This document shows positions 25,690-35,200 of a DNA stretch of 46,412 nucleotides, one piece after another. The position numbers and the translations under genes were made by a program. Each line of letters starts with the position of its first letter. The first letter of the stretch is position 1. The DNA is from CAZTDD01 sp964612675. GTDB lineage: Bacteria > Hinthialibacterota > Hinthialibacteria > Hinthialibacterales > JAKPRU01. Where the stretch lies: assembly GCA_964612675.1 (NCBI GenBank), contig CAZTDD010000044.1, forward strand, positions 1-46,412, written 5' to 3'. Under the pieces are notes generated by a model that ran no database searches, was not told where the DNA came from, and saw only the letters and a program-made list of their open reading frames with translations.

Positions 25690-26607
25690 ATGTTCACGCA
25701 AGCAGGATCCAAAGAAAAACGGAAGCGGTATTCCCTTACTATGACTTACCTTACGATAATCGTTTGTCCCCTGATCGCCGCCACGGGGTCCTGTCAAACG
25801 CCGGAGGCGATCAATTCTCGGGAGCTGCACGACCGGATCAGTGTGTACCGGATGCGAAGTCCCTCCATGGGACAAATCGTGTCATTTTCAGTCGTTTTTC
25901 CCGCAGACTATACAACAAATGGCGTGTCCTCTTCGGTCGTATACTTGCTCCACGGTGCCGGGAGAGATCACTTGTCCCTTGTTACGTTCGATACGACCCG
26001 GCAGATTTTGCTCGATGCACCTTTCGTCACGGTTATGCCGAATGGAGGCGGCGGGTGGTGGATCGACAGCCCGACAGTGGACGAGAGTAAATACGAGACC
26101 CTGGTCACAGAGACAATCGCGGCGGCGGAGCAGGTATTGAACGTCGCCCAAAATCCCGCGTCGAGAGGGATAACCGGTTGGTCGATGGGGGGATTCGGCG
26201 CAATGCGATACGCGCAAAGACACTCGGACCAATTCGCAGGCGTGGCCACAATCCTCGGTCTCGTTGATTTTCCCAATTGGGATCTCCCTTCCGAACAAAA
26301 CCACAGTGTTCCGTCGATTTTCGGGGGTTCGCGCGAAATGCAGGAGTCATTCAATCCTCTGCCCCATGCGGAGGATGTACTTTCCATGGAAGTCATGCTA
26401 TTGACGGCGGATGATGCTTTCGATTTTACGATGAACGAGAATTTTCATCATCGGCTTCAGGAAATGGACAAGGAGCATGAGTACATTGTTTTCGAGGGAG
26501 CCCATACATTCAGTATCGTGGAGCAATCTCTACCCTATGTCGTAGAGTTTTTTACAGAGAATTTAGAGGAACCCAGCTCAGTACCACAAACATCACGCTA
26601 CAAATGA
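25690..26607 (+). CDS. Secreted alpha/beta-hydrolase esterase (esterase D / feruloyl-acetylxylan esterase type)
   Basis: A 305-residue protein with AAGGAG 9 bases upstream. A hydrophobic segment at residues ~18-34 (YLTIIVCPLIAATGSC) is a signal peptide, possibly with a lipoprotein Cys at 35. Oxyanion motif YLLHGAG (85-91), nucleophile elbow GWSMGG (163-168, Ser165), probable acid Asp in LLTADDAFDF (238-246) and His272 in EGAHTF make a complete catalytic set of the PF00756 fold. Such enzymes remove acetyl or feruloyl groups from polysaccharides. It is followed after 31 bases by the Ig-sialidase-like gene, so the two form an operon behind operator 4. Confidence 0.85.
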   Translation: MFTQAGSKEKRKRYSLTMTYLTIIVCPLIAATGSCQTPEAINSRELHDRISVYRMRSPSMGQIVSFSVVFPADYTTNGVSSSVVYLLHGAGRDHLSLVTFDTTRQILLDAPFVTVMPNGGGGWWIDSPTVDESKYETLVTETIAAAEQVLNVAQNPASRGITGWSMGGFGAMRYAQRHSDQFAGVATILGLVDFPNWDLPSEQNHSVPSIFGGSREMQESFNPLPHAEDVLSMEVMLLTADDAFDFTMNENFHHRLQEMDKEHEYIVFEGAHTFSIVEQSLPYVVEFFTENLEEPSSVPQTSRYK

Positions 26608-26638
26608 ACTGCGACAAACCTACCAAGGGAGGTACCTA

Positions 26639-28570
26639 ATGAGTTTTCATTTTTTTAGAGCACAGTTTTTGCTGCTTGTCTTCCTCGGACTCATGTTGCT
26701 GTGTCCGATAACCGCCGGCGCTGTCGAGTCATCCATCACAATTACTTCATTCGATGTGCGGCCCACAACCCTATCCCTGGGAGAACCGTTTGAAATCCAT
26801 TTGGCCGCAACGGCGAAAGGCGATGTGAAGATCGGGAGTTATGTGGTTCGAATTTCGCATCCGATTGCAAAATCCGACGCCCCGCCGCCGTTCTCTCTGT
26901 ACAGAAACAATCGTGCGTATCTTCCCGAAGACGGTAGTTACAGTCTGATGGACAACGGCAAAGTCGACACCGATCCGAAAAAAGGGGCGTTCGGTGTTGA
27001 AATCCCAACGGAAGGGTGGCGCGACGGGATCTATTATATTACGGCCTTCGCGCACAATCGTCCCGCACCCGGCGACCACATCGTCGATCATCGTAATATC
27101 TCCGTTACGGTAAAGAATGGTCAGGTTACGATAAAGGACCTTGGCAAAAGGAAGACATCCGGAGAGGATTTTATTCGACATTTTTCGGTAGACCCCACGG
27201 TCCTGTCCCCGGGAGAACCTTTTGACGTTGTTCTGGAGACAGCAATGGCTACGCTTTGGACCTGGTCGTTACGTCATCCCTATACGATCCTGGAAGAGGA
27301 GACACTACCGGGATTCTATTTCAACGCGGAGAAAAAGCAGGCCTATTACCGAAGCGAGGCAGGGATCCAGGACAACGGGGAATATGACAAGGATCCGTCA
27401 AAAGGCGAACTCCGGTTGACAATCGACACTACGGCCTGGCCGACCGGTATTCACAATTTCACGATTGAGGCAATGCGTCGCGAGGACGGGCCATATATCC
27501 CCTCATCCAGCGCGTACCGTGATTTCGGGCTCAAAATAGCCGACCCGAAAGACCATCTTGAAGTGAAGATCAAGGATGACCGGTATTTTGCCGAGGGGAC
27601 TCATTTTAATACTCTGTTTGTTCTCTCAAACGGGAGAGTAATTTGCGACGGCAGATATTCCGACGATAAGGGCTATACATGGCACGAATATGATAACAAG
27701 AGCGTTCAGTGGGGAACATCGCACGCCAGAAGTGCGATCATGGCCCACGAGTTTCCCAATGGCGAGGTGATTGGCCTGGCCTATCGGACACTCCCACGTG
27801 AAGGGGAGAAGGGAGTATTCCTGGGACAACTCTATGTGAGTAAAGATCGCGGGAAAACCATAGAGGGGCCTTTTGAAGCCGTGTTTCATGTGCCGCGCGC
27901 TGTCGGGTCGAAGGGACATGCGTTTCACCCCGGACCTCTCTTTATGCGTTCGATCGTACAGATTGAGGACGGATCTTTACTCGCGTTGATGTGTGGCTGG
28001 TTCGATACAGACACAAGGGAATCACCGCACAAAGGTCAGAATTATCGCCGCAGTTTTGTCTGTCGTTCCACCGACCGTGGGAGGACATGGGAATATTATT
28101 CGACAATCGCCTACAAACCCAACTGGGGCAGCGAGGGATGGAACGAGGGTTCGTTGCGAAGATTGCCTGACGGCAGACTGATCGCGGCGGTGCGTTCGGG
28201 AAGCGAAAGCAGCCATTGGAAAGACAATCCGCTCTGTATGTTTTTCAGCGAGGACGAAGGCAAAACATGGAGCGGTCCGCATCGTTCGGGGATTGACGGT
28301 GTTTATCCATCTCTCGTTGTGATGTCAAACGGACTTTTGGCCTGCAGTTACGGTCGACCGGGAGCGAAGATTATGTTCAGCGCGGATAATGGAGAAACGT
28401 GGACCGACCATACACTGGTCAATCCGGAACGGTATTCCGGGTATACATGGATCGGCGAAGTCGCCCCCGGGGAATTGCTTTATGGGTATGGGCTTCGAAA
28501 CGGTTTGGATCCCGAGACGGGCGAGCGAAGGAATATGCTGCGGCTTGTGAATATTCGTGTTTCGGAGTGA
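26639..28570 (+). CDS. Secreted protein: two Ig-like repeats plus sialidase-like Asp-box propeller
   Basis: A 643-residue protein with GGGAGG upstream of the ATG and a signal peptide (residues 1-28, LLLVFLGLMLLCPITAGA). Residues ~30-165 and ~170-305 are two similar beta-sandwich repeats (FDVRPTTLSLGEPFEI and FSVDPTVLSPGEPFDV, each later with DNG..D.DP.KG). Residues ~310-640 form a propeller with Asp boxes (SKDRGKTIEG, STDRGRTWEY, SEDEGKTWSG, SADNGETWTD). It is the second sialidase-like protein of the locus, with a different accessory domain. Function is probably a glycan exo-hydrolase or binding protein. It is an operon partner of the esterase. Confidence 0.82.
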   Translation: MSFHFFRAQFLLLVFLGLMLLCPITAGAVESSITITSFDVRPTTLSLGEPFEIHLAATAKGDVKIGSYVVRISHPIAKSDAPPPFSLYRNNRAYLPEDGSYSLMDNGKVDTDPKKGAFGVEIPTEGWRDGIYYITAFAHNRPAPGDHIVDHRNISVTVKNGQVTIKDLGKRKTSGEDFIRHFSVDPTVLSPGEPFDVVLETAMATLWTWSLRHPYTILEEETLPGFYFNAEKKQAYYRSEAGIQDNGEYDKDPSKGELRLTIDTTAWPTGIHNFTIEAMRREDGPYIPSSSAYRDFGLKIADPKDHLEVKIKDDRYFAEGTHFNTLFVLSNGRVICDGRYSDDKGYTWHEYDNKSVQWGTSHARSAIMAHEFPNGEVIGLAYRTLPREGEKGVFLGQLYVSKDRGKTIEGPFEAVFHVPRAVGSKGHAFHPGPLFMRSIVQIEDGSLLALMCGWFDTDTRESPHKGQNYRRSFVCRSTDRGRTWEYYSTIAYKPNWGSEGWNEGSLRRLPDGRLIAAVRSGSESSHWKDNPLCMFFSEDEGKTWSGPHRSGIDGVYPSLVVMSNGLLACSYGRPGAKIMFSADNGETWTDHTLVNPERYSGYTWIGEVAPGELLYGYGLRNGLDPETGERRNMLRLVNIRVSE

Positions 28571-28661
28571 TGGATGGAATATTGACGGGGCGGCAAGAAG
28601 TTCGGGCAACGGATTTCAAGCCCCTCCTGTACAATTCTCCTGTTTGCCTTCGACAAGCCAT

Positions 28662-28699
28662 GAGATGCCTCCCCCGATGTTCGGGGGAGGAACATCTCG
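28662..28699. terminator. Strong hairpin downstream of the Ig-sialidase-like gene
   Basis: CCTCCCCCGA (28668-28677) and TCGGGGGAGG (28682-28691) pair perfectly around TGTT. The stem extends through GAGATG (28662-28667) and CATCTC (28694-28699) after a two-base bulge. It lies 92 bases past the stop codon at 28570. There is no T-run, so factor-independent termination is only possible, not shown. Confidence 0.5.
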
Positions 28700-28750
28700 T
28701 CATCTCTCCCAACAAATCTTGGAGAAGACAACGATGCGATCGACGCGTGG

Positions 28751-28810
28751 TCTCCCCCAAAAGGGACACGCTTGCGTGGCCGCTGTAAGGGGAGATTCAG
28801 AGGGGGTTGA
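28751..28810 (+). repeat. Family-2 dispersed repeat, left copy
   Basis: About 60 bases starting TCTCCCCC and ending TCAGAGGGGGTTGA, with GTAAGGG in the middle. It is roughly three quarters identical by eye to 32224-32282, in the same orientation. The ends (CCCCC and GGGGG) are complementary, so the unit can fold back on itself. Together the two copies bracket the erythromycin-esterase/FG-GAP fusion gene. Confidence 0.6.
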
Positions 28811-29064
28811 CACCTCACTTCGCGCATCCCGCTGACTTTTTGCAACGGCATCAATATTGACGAGGTGAAAAAAATAATTCTCTACGCTCCTAATTCCGAG
28901 ACTCTCCCCGCCCGGCGCGTGATTGACAGTCTGAGATAGGACAAACACGGTATTGACAGCTGGACGTTCCGCCCCGCACGTGATAGTTGTTTGTCAAAGT
29001 GCAAGATCGGACGCTCAGCGAAGCGTTAGTCTGCGAACACGCGGATGTACAAGGGGGCTGGCGA

Positions 29065-31992
29065 ATGAAAGAGACACGGAAAACGCACGCTTTCGTCGCG
29101 ATGGGTTTGTTGTTTATTTCCTTCGCCGATTCCGTATACGCAGAGGAGGAATCGTCCAAGCATACCCCTCGTGTCGATTGGATTAGGGAACACGCTATGC
29201 GCTTCCGGAGTATCGACCCGAACGACGAGAATTTCACGGATTTCGAACCGCTTGCCGAAATTCTCTCGGATGTCAGGATTGTCCAGCTGGGGGAGATGGG
29301 CCACGGCGACGGGGCCACGTTTCACGCCAAAACTCGCTTGATAAAGTTCCTGCATCAAGAACTCGGGTTCGATGTGCTGGCTTTCGAGAGCGGGCTGTAT
29401 CATTGCCGCAAGGCATGGGAGCTGCTGCGCAGCGGTATGGAGCCATACGACGCGTTCAGGGCCGGCGTCTTCGGCGTTTGGTCAGGCAGTGAACAGCTCA
29501 GGCCGCTCATCGAGTACTGGGGCCGGGTGGCGAAGAGCGACCGGCCGCTCGAATTGTGCGGCTTCGATTGCCAATTCACCGGCTCAGTTGTCATTTTGAT
29601 TGATGATATTAACGAACTGTGGGAAGCGCTCGGCACTGCAGCCCCCGATGCCAGCCAGCGCCGCGCCATCGTGGAGACACTGAACAAGCTGGCTTACTCA
29701 TGGCGGTACGAGCCGACGCTGGAGAAGCGGAGGCAGTGTCATAACGCACTGATTGTGTGGCGTGAGGCCCTCAATGCCGCTCGTCCTTCAGATGCTCTAA
29801 CGGAAACGGAGCTGGCATTCTGGCGGCAGTTCGTGGATAGCACTACCGCGCTTGCTGCATATCGCGGGTGGACACTGGACGAGCTGGAATCAGAAAAACG
29901 AGAGACTATTCGCGATCCCCAAATGGCTCGTAACCTGATTTGGCTGGCCCGAGAGGTATACCCGCAGCGTAAGATGATCGTCTGGGCATCGTCACCCCAT
30001 CTGACTCACAACCGGCCGTCTGACTGGGACACGGCGATGGGGCATGAGGTATTCAAGGTGCTCGGCAAGGAGACATATACCGTGGGGTTCATTGCCGGAG
30101 AAGGCGACTGGGGACTGTGGACAACACGCGAAGAAGCAAAAGAACTCGAACCTCCGGCATCGGGGTCGCTGGAGGATTTCTTTATGCGAGCAGGTTGTGA
30201 AAGTGCTTTTCTCGATTTCCGCAGCCTTGGCGCGGATGGAGCGTGGCTAAAAGAGAAATTACCAGCTCGGCCATTTGGACTCTATAATTGGGAATTTAAC
30301 TGGACCGATATGTTCGACGGAATTGTCTTTATTAGGGAGATGTACGCAAACACAGCAAGGAAAAGAGACTTCACGCAGGAGAAAACAACTGAACCCAGTC
30401 ACGAGTTGGCAATTACCAATCTTTCGGGACGTTCACATTGTGTTCAAGGAGCTACAGTGTCCGTAATTGTCACCGTGAAGAACCAAGGAAACACCAACGA
30501 GACTTTTGATCTTACATTGACTGATTCCACTGAGGGAAAAATAATTGCAAATAAATCGATAACGTTGTCGGCATCCGGTCACGGAATGGATGAGACCGTG
30601 GATAGGATATGGACCGGACAGAACCCCGGTGATCTTTTCGGTAGTGCGCCAAGTTGCGGTGAGGGGGATGTAAATGGTGATAGCTACAACGATATCCTTA
30701 TCTCGGCCAATGAATATCCAAATCATGAAAGAAGAGGCCGCGTTTATCTATATTACGGAGGGACACATATCTCTACTACTCCGGATTTAATTTTCGATGG
30801 TGAGAGTGGCGGTGACCAATTTGGCTATATTGATACTGCTCTAGGAGATGTGAATCATGATACTTACGCTGACATAGTCGTCGGCGCTCTCGGACACAAC
30901 TCCCGTCGAGGACGAGTCTATCTTTATTACGGGGGACCGAGTCTTTCTTCAGCCTCAGCTGACTTGGTTTTTGATGGACCATCCGCCGATGGTCTTTTTT
31001 CAAACGTTGCCCTAGGTGATGTGAATCATGACCACTGTGATGACCTGATCGTTGGAGCGCCTCTTCATGACTCTCAGAAAGGAAAAGTTTATCTCTATTA
31101 TGGCGCACCCGCGCGGGATATGGATACCATTTGCGACAAGAGTTTTGATACTGGAACCGCTGCGATTCAGCGATTTGGCGACCGGCAAATCGCTGTAGGC
31201 GGGGATGTGAACGGTGACCAGTACGGTGATTTAATCGTTACGTCGTGGAAGTGGCCGGATGGCAAAGCAAAAGGCCGTGCCTATCTATTCTACGGTGGAA
31301 AAGGCACGAGTATGGATGAGGATTGGAATAAGATCTTTACCGGTGAAGAAAACGGCGATTGTTTTGGCTACGGCGCCGAGCTGGGCGATGTTAATGCTGA
31401 TGGGTATGCCGATGTGATTATTGCAGCTTACAGGTATGACTCCAAACGGGGCCGCGTCTACATCTATTACGGCGGACCCGATATGGACACGGAACCTGAT
31501 TTGATCCTTACCGGCGAGGATAATATCCCGGAATTTGGGCACGCTCTGGCCTTGGGTGACGTGAATAATGATAATTATGAGGATATTCTCATCGGCGCTT
31601 CCAACTGGTCCAACGGCGATTGCACGGGGCGCGCCTATCTCTATTACGGCGGAGACCCCATGGATAACATTTGTGACATAACTTTTACCGGACCAGACGG
31701 ACCGGGTGTTAGTTTTGGTGTTAACCTCGATATGGGGGATATAAACGGCGATGGTTATGATGACGCACTCATAGGCGGTCATAGATACCCTTCCTTCTCT
31801 TACCAAGGCCGCGCCTATCTTTATTTTGGCGGCCCCGGTGGATCAACCAAGGTTAGCTTCGACTGGAACACGACCAACGCCTCGATAGGCCACCACGCAC
31901 TTCAGGCAGAGTCAATTCCGGTCGAAGGGGAAGAAAACACAGCAAATAATACGAAGACAATAACAATAGATGTTGAAGAGCCTCCCAAGTAA
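29065..31992 (+). CDS. Secreted erythromycin-esterase-like protein fused to an FG-GAP propeller nested in a CARDB-like domain
   Basis: 975 residues from the ATG at 29065, chosen for AGGGGG 8 bases upstream and a signal peptide (FVAMGLLFISFADSVYA). Residues ~40-435 match the erythromycin esterase fold: VQLGEMGHGDGATF with the key His, LAFESG, and IVWASSPHLTHN. At ~445-510 a CARDB-like beta domain starts (VSVIVTVKNQGNTNETFDLT). It is interrupted at ~513-925 by seven FG-GAP repeats with calcium-binding DxNxDxxxD motifs (GDVNGDSYNDILI, GDVNADGYADVII, GDINGDGYDDALI) and resumes at ~927-972 (STKVSFDWNTTNASIGHHAL, then ENTANNTKTITI). The FG-GAP part looks more AT-rich than the esterase part. Macrolide hydrolysis is not implied; the family is broad and this copy is exported. 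Confidence 0.82.
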   Translation: MKETRKTHAFVAMGLLFISFADSVYAEEESSKHTPRVDWIREHAMRFRSIDPNDENFTDFEPLAEILSDVRIVQLGEMGHGDGATFHAKTRLIKFLHQELGFDVLAFESGLYHCRKAWELLRSGMEPYDAFRAGVFGVWSGSEQLRPLIEYWGRVAKSDRPLELCGFDCQFTGSVVILIDDINELWEALGTAAPDASQRRAIVETLNKLAYSWRYEPTLEKRRQCHNALIVWREALNAARPSDALTETELAFWRQFVDSTTALAAYRGWTLDELESEKRETIRDPQMARNLIWLAREVYPQRKMIVWASSPHLTHNRPSDWDTAMGHEVFKVLGKETYTVGFIAGEGDWGLWTTREEAKELEPPASGSLEDFFMRAGCESAFLDFRSLGADGAWLKEKLPARPFGLYNWEFNWTDMFDGIVFIREMYANTARKRDFTQEKTTEPSHELAITNLSGRSHCVQGATVSVIVTVKNQGNTNETFDLTLTDSTEGKIIANKSITLSASGHGMDETVDRIWTGQNPGDLFGSAPSCGEGDVNGDSYNDILISANEYPNHERRGRVYLYYGGTHISTTPDLIFDGESGGDQFGYIDTALGDVNHDTYADIVVGALGHNSRRGRVYLYYGGPSLSSASADLVFDGPSADGLFSNVALGDVNHDHCDDLIVGAPLHDSQKGKVYLYYGAPARDMDTICDKSFDTGTAAIQRFGDRQIAVGGDVNGDQYGDLIVTSWKWPDGKAKGRAYLFYGGKGTSMDEDWNKIFTGEENGDCFGYGAELGDVNADGYADVIIAAYRYDSKRGRVYIYYGGPDMDTEPDLILTGEDNIPEFGHALALGDVNNDNYEDILIGASNWSNGDCTGRAYLYYGGDPMDNICDITFTGPDGPGVSFGVNLDMGDINGDGYDDALIGGHRYPSFSYQGRAYLYFGGPGGSTKVSFDWNTTNASIGHHALQAESIPVEGEENTANNTKTITIDVEEPPK

Positions 31993-32295
31993 AAGCGGAC
32001 CGTGAAAAAAATGCAGAACGATGTAGGCAATTGCGTAACGATCAATCTCCTCCCAACCTCATCGAATCTTGTTGAGCTTCACCCGGAGGAGAACTCTGAT
32101 GGAAACGATGTTTCATGCAGAACATGGATCAACCCCCTCCTACACCACCCCGGTCTGGGCGAAAGAAAACGAAATGAGCATCTCTATGCTGTGAGCGACC
32201 GGGCACGTGGGTAACCGCTGTCTTCTCCCCCGAGCGGGCCACGCTCGCGCGGCCGGAGTAAGGGAGAGTCAGAGGGGGTTGAGGTATCTCTTTCT
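31993..32295. other. Gene-free spacer between two converging genes
   Basis: No supported gene was found in these 303 bases between the esterase-propeller fusion and the double FAD oxidoreductase, which converge here. The only structure seen is the family-2 repeat at 32224-32282. Confidence 0.5.
32224..32282 (+). repeat. Family-2 dispersed repeat, right copy
   Basis: The same unit as 28751-28810 and in the same direction: it begins TCTCCCCC, contains GTAAGGG and ends TCAGAGGGGGTTGA. It carries an internal foldback (CCACGCTCGCGCGG). It ends 13 bases before the stop codon of the converging oxidoreductase gene. Confidence 0.6.
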
Positions 32296-35200
32296 CTATT
32301 CAATCGAGCCCGTGATTTCTCGGAGTTCTTTATAAGCGTGGTCGGCAAGGACGGAACGGATATCGTCGACATAGTCTGCGAGAATCTGAAGGCCTTTTCT
32401 GCCGCCGCATCGGGCAAGCGTTCTCGCGACGACAACTTCCAAATAGGCGCTCATGTAATTCTGGTCGCCATCGATTCCCTGTTTCGCGACATAGCCGCCG
32501 ATATGGGGTTTCACGACCAGGGATTCGAGGGCACCGGCGGCTTTTCGGTCGGCCAACCGCTCCAGGCTGAAACAGAGTGAAAGTATCCGGTCATAGTTCG
32601 GGATTCGTCGCCAGTGAAGCCTCGGGTTAGAACGCGGCGGGCCGCCCGCGTCCGTATCGCGGACGACACCGGAAAGAGAATCGACGGCTCTACGATCACC
32701 CGCCAGACCGAGTAAAACGATTAGTTGATTGACTCGCCAGTAGGTGTTTGGGGTTCCTGTGAAGCCTCCGATCGGTCTATTGTGTGAGTCGACTGAACTG
32801 GATTGTTTTTCATCTTTCAGGCGGTGAAGTTCGTTCAACAATGTATCGACACCGGAGTTCGAGCCAAACCACGCAAGAGCCATCGCGGTCAACAACTTGT
32901 CTTTACCTGTATCCCGTTTGTAAGCATCCTCCAATAAAGGCAGAACCTCGTGTTTGGGGGAGCATAAAAGAGAAACGAAAGCGTCTTCGTCGCCGTTTTC
33001 TATCGAACGAACCAGCTCGGCAGGCGGCTGTAATTCGGATTCGGGCGGCGCGACATCCGTGTCTCGAATAATTCGTTTTTCGAGTAACAATTTCTGTAAT
33101 TCTTGAATATCGATATTGCGCAGCGACTTATTCCCTTCGACCGCCAGTGCGGCAGCCAGTCCGACAGCATAGCCCTTGTTTTGAAGACTCGGCTGCATCC
33201 GCATAAAACAAGACGCATCTCTTGTCGCACCGAAAGCCTTCCCAGTCACGAGCAAATCATCGATTCCTTTCGGAAGACACGAACGATATGGAATTCGAAT
33301 TGTTTTTTCATCCTTGTGATAGGGGATAAACCCCATACGCGCAAAATCGGATGACTGAATATCGTGTTGGTCGTAATCGGATTGGCCGACCGCGATGGTA
33401 TCCGGAAATCGTTTCTTTGAAAGAACGTCTGCCTCGTTCACTTCGTATTCGCACCGGGTATGCCGCGATTCCCGAACGGAGGGGAAGGGAGAGAAATCAT
33501 AGGCACCGCCCTCTTTGTGTCCGATACTAATACCGCGTGACGTGTCAATCGGATTGGTTATGTCGATAACTCCCAAATCGATATTGACGCCGACAAAATC
33601 TTTTCCGAATCGCCACCGGCATTGGTTGAATGTTTGAACATTTCCTCCCCGCTCCGATCCGAGTACCGCCTTGCCGCCCGACCAAACGACAAGATCTCCG
33701 TCACCGGTCGCGTCAATTGCGACCTTCGAGCGGATGATTTCCAAGCCGTCCGGCGTTGCGATCATGACGCCTTCTACACGGCTTTCTTTTACAACGGTGT
33801 CCACAGCGCAGACGCGAAAGAGAATATTCACATCGTTTGCCACGAGTTCCTCGAAATAGGTCATCATTTTCGACTCGATGTTCCAGTCGCGTAGACCTGT
33901 CGGGAAGCTGATTCGTTTTGTCATCTGATCGACTTTGCGGTCCAGTTCTTCTGTGAAACCGTCGCGATATCCGTAGTAATAGCGGTTCACGCCACCGAGC
34001 GTGCCGGTACCGCCCAATCCGGAGAAGTTCTCAATCAGAGTGACGTTTTTCGTGTGACGACCCGCCGCTATCGCGGCACATGCGCCCGCCGTGCCGCCAC
34101 CGGCCACGAGGACATTGCAATCGAGCTCGTGAGGCAATCGATCCGGGACGTCGATCTTGAGCGAAAGGAAGTGAGTTTTGAACCGGTTGTCATATCCTTC
34201 CTGCACATGCAACCCATCAAAGAAGATCGTGAGCCTTCCGAAAGAACACCAGGATCCATCCAAGTCGAAAGTATCCGTGGGATCTTTTGAACGGCGTGCC
34301 GCCATTGCTCCCACTTTGTCCGCTACCCGCCGTGTTTCATCCAAGTTTTGTTCGTTCAGTTTCGGTTCGGTGAAAGCAGTTTGGTCTGTGTAAAACAGGT
34401 TCTCGTACGATCGATTCGTTACGTCGGCCTCGGTTCCATCAGCCAATTGGCGGTCCACTGAAAAATACGGAGGGCACCATAATTCGGAGGACGTCTGCCC
34501 CAAGACGGCTTTTTCAAATGCCTTCTCGTGCGTTTTGAGGTACTGGCAGAGCGCTATTGTGGTTTGTCTTGCCTTGATCTCCCAGGCCATCCGCTCTCGG
34601 AAATCCCCGCTATTTACGCTGATTTCAAGTGGAAATTCTACATAATATTGACCCCACTCTTCGTTGCCTTTGTGGAGGAAAATTGTATTACCCGGAATGC
34701 CGAGCTTCGCGTCTACTGATATAGTGGCCGTTCGCAGTTCCGAAACCGAGAAGAATTCGACGGTCCGTCTCGGATAAATGTTGCGTTTTCGGAGATCCAG
34801 TTTAACGCCCGCCATACGCAGGAGAGCGGCGTTTTCCGTCGCGTCAATAACGGTCTTTGCGGGAATGGCCTGGAGTCCGGCTTTGTTTCCTACAACGACT
34901 CCCTCAGTCCCTCTCTCGGAGCGAAGCAGCCCAGCGGGATACGACATAAAGAGAACGTCGACACCGGCCTCTCGGAGACGGTTCAGAAGATTCTGTTTTA
35001 CGATTGCGGGGGCCAGTGTCATCTCCCCCGTTGAGGGATCTGTGTTTACAGGTCGGTCGGTACCGACAAGCATCCTTTTCAGATCGGGAGGTAGCCGGTC
35101 GGCGTTTTGAACGTTCAGCCAGGGGCGCAATGTCGCGGTAATTTCGCGTCCGAGATAGGTTCGGGGCTCGATAAGCAGAACCTTCGCCCCTTCTTCAGCC

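Larger units (their letters stand above)
28571..29064. other. Gene-free spacer with hairpin and repeat
   Basis: No coding frame with domain or ribosome-site support was found in these 494 bases. The spacer holds the strong hairpin at 28662-28699, the family-2 repeat at 28751-28810, and two TTGACA boxes (28923-28928 and 28953-28958) without convincing -10 partners. The open frame of the next gene extends back to 28987 but lacks support before 29065. Confidence 0.6.

Noticed and set aside
29133..29141. CGTATACG palindrome in the start of the esterase/FG-GAP gene
   Set aside because: It is a different centre from the operator palindrome and encodes the end of the signal peptide (SVYAEE).
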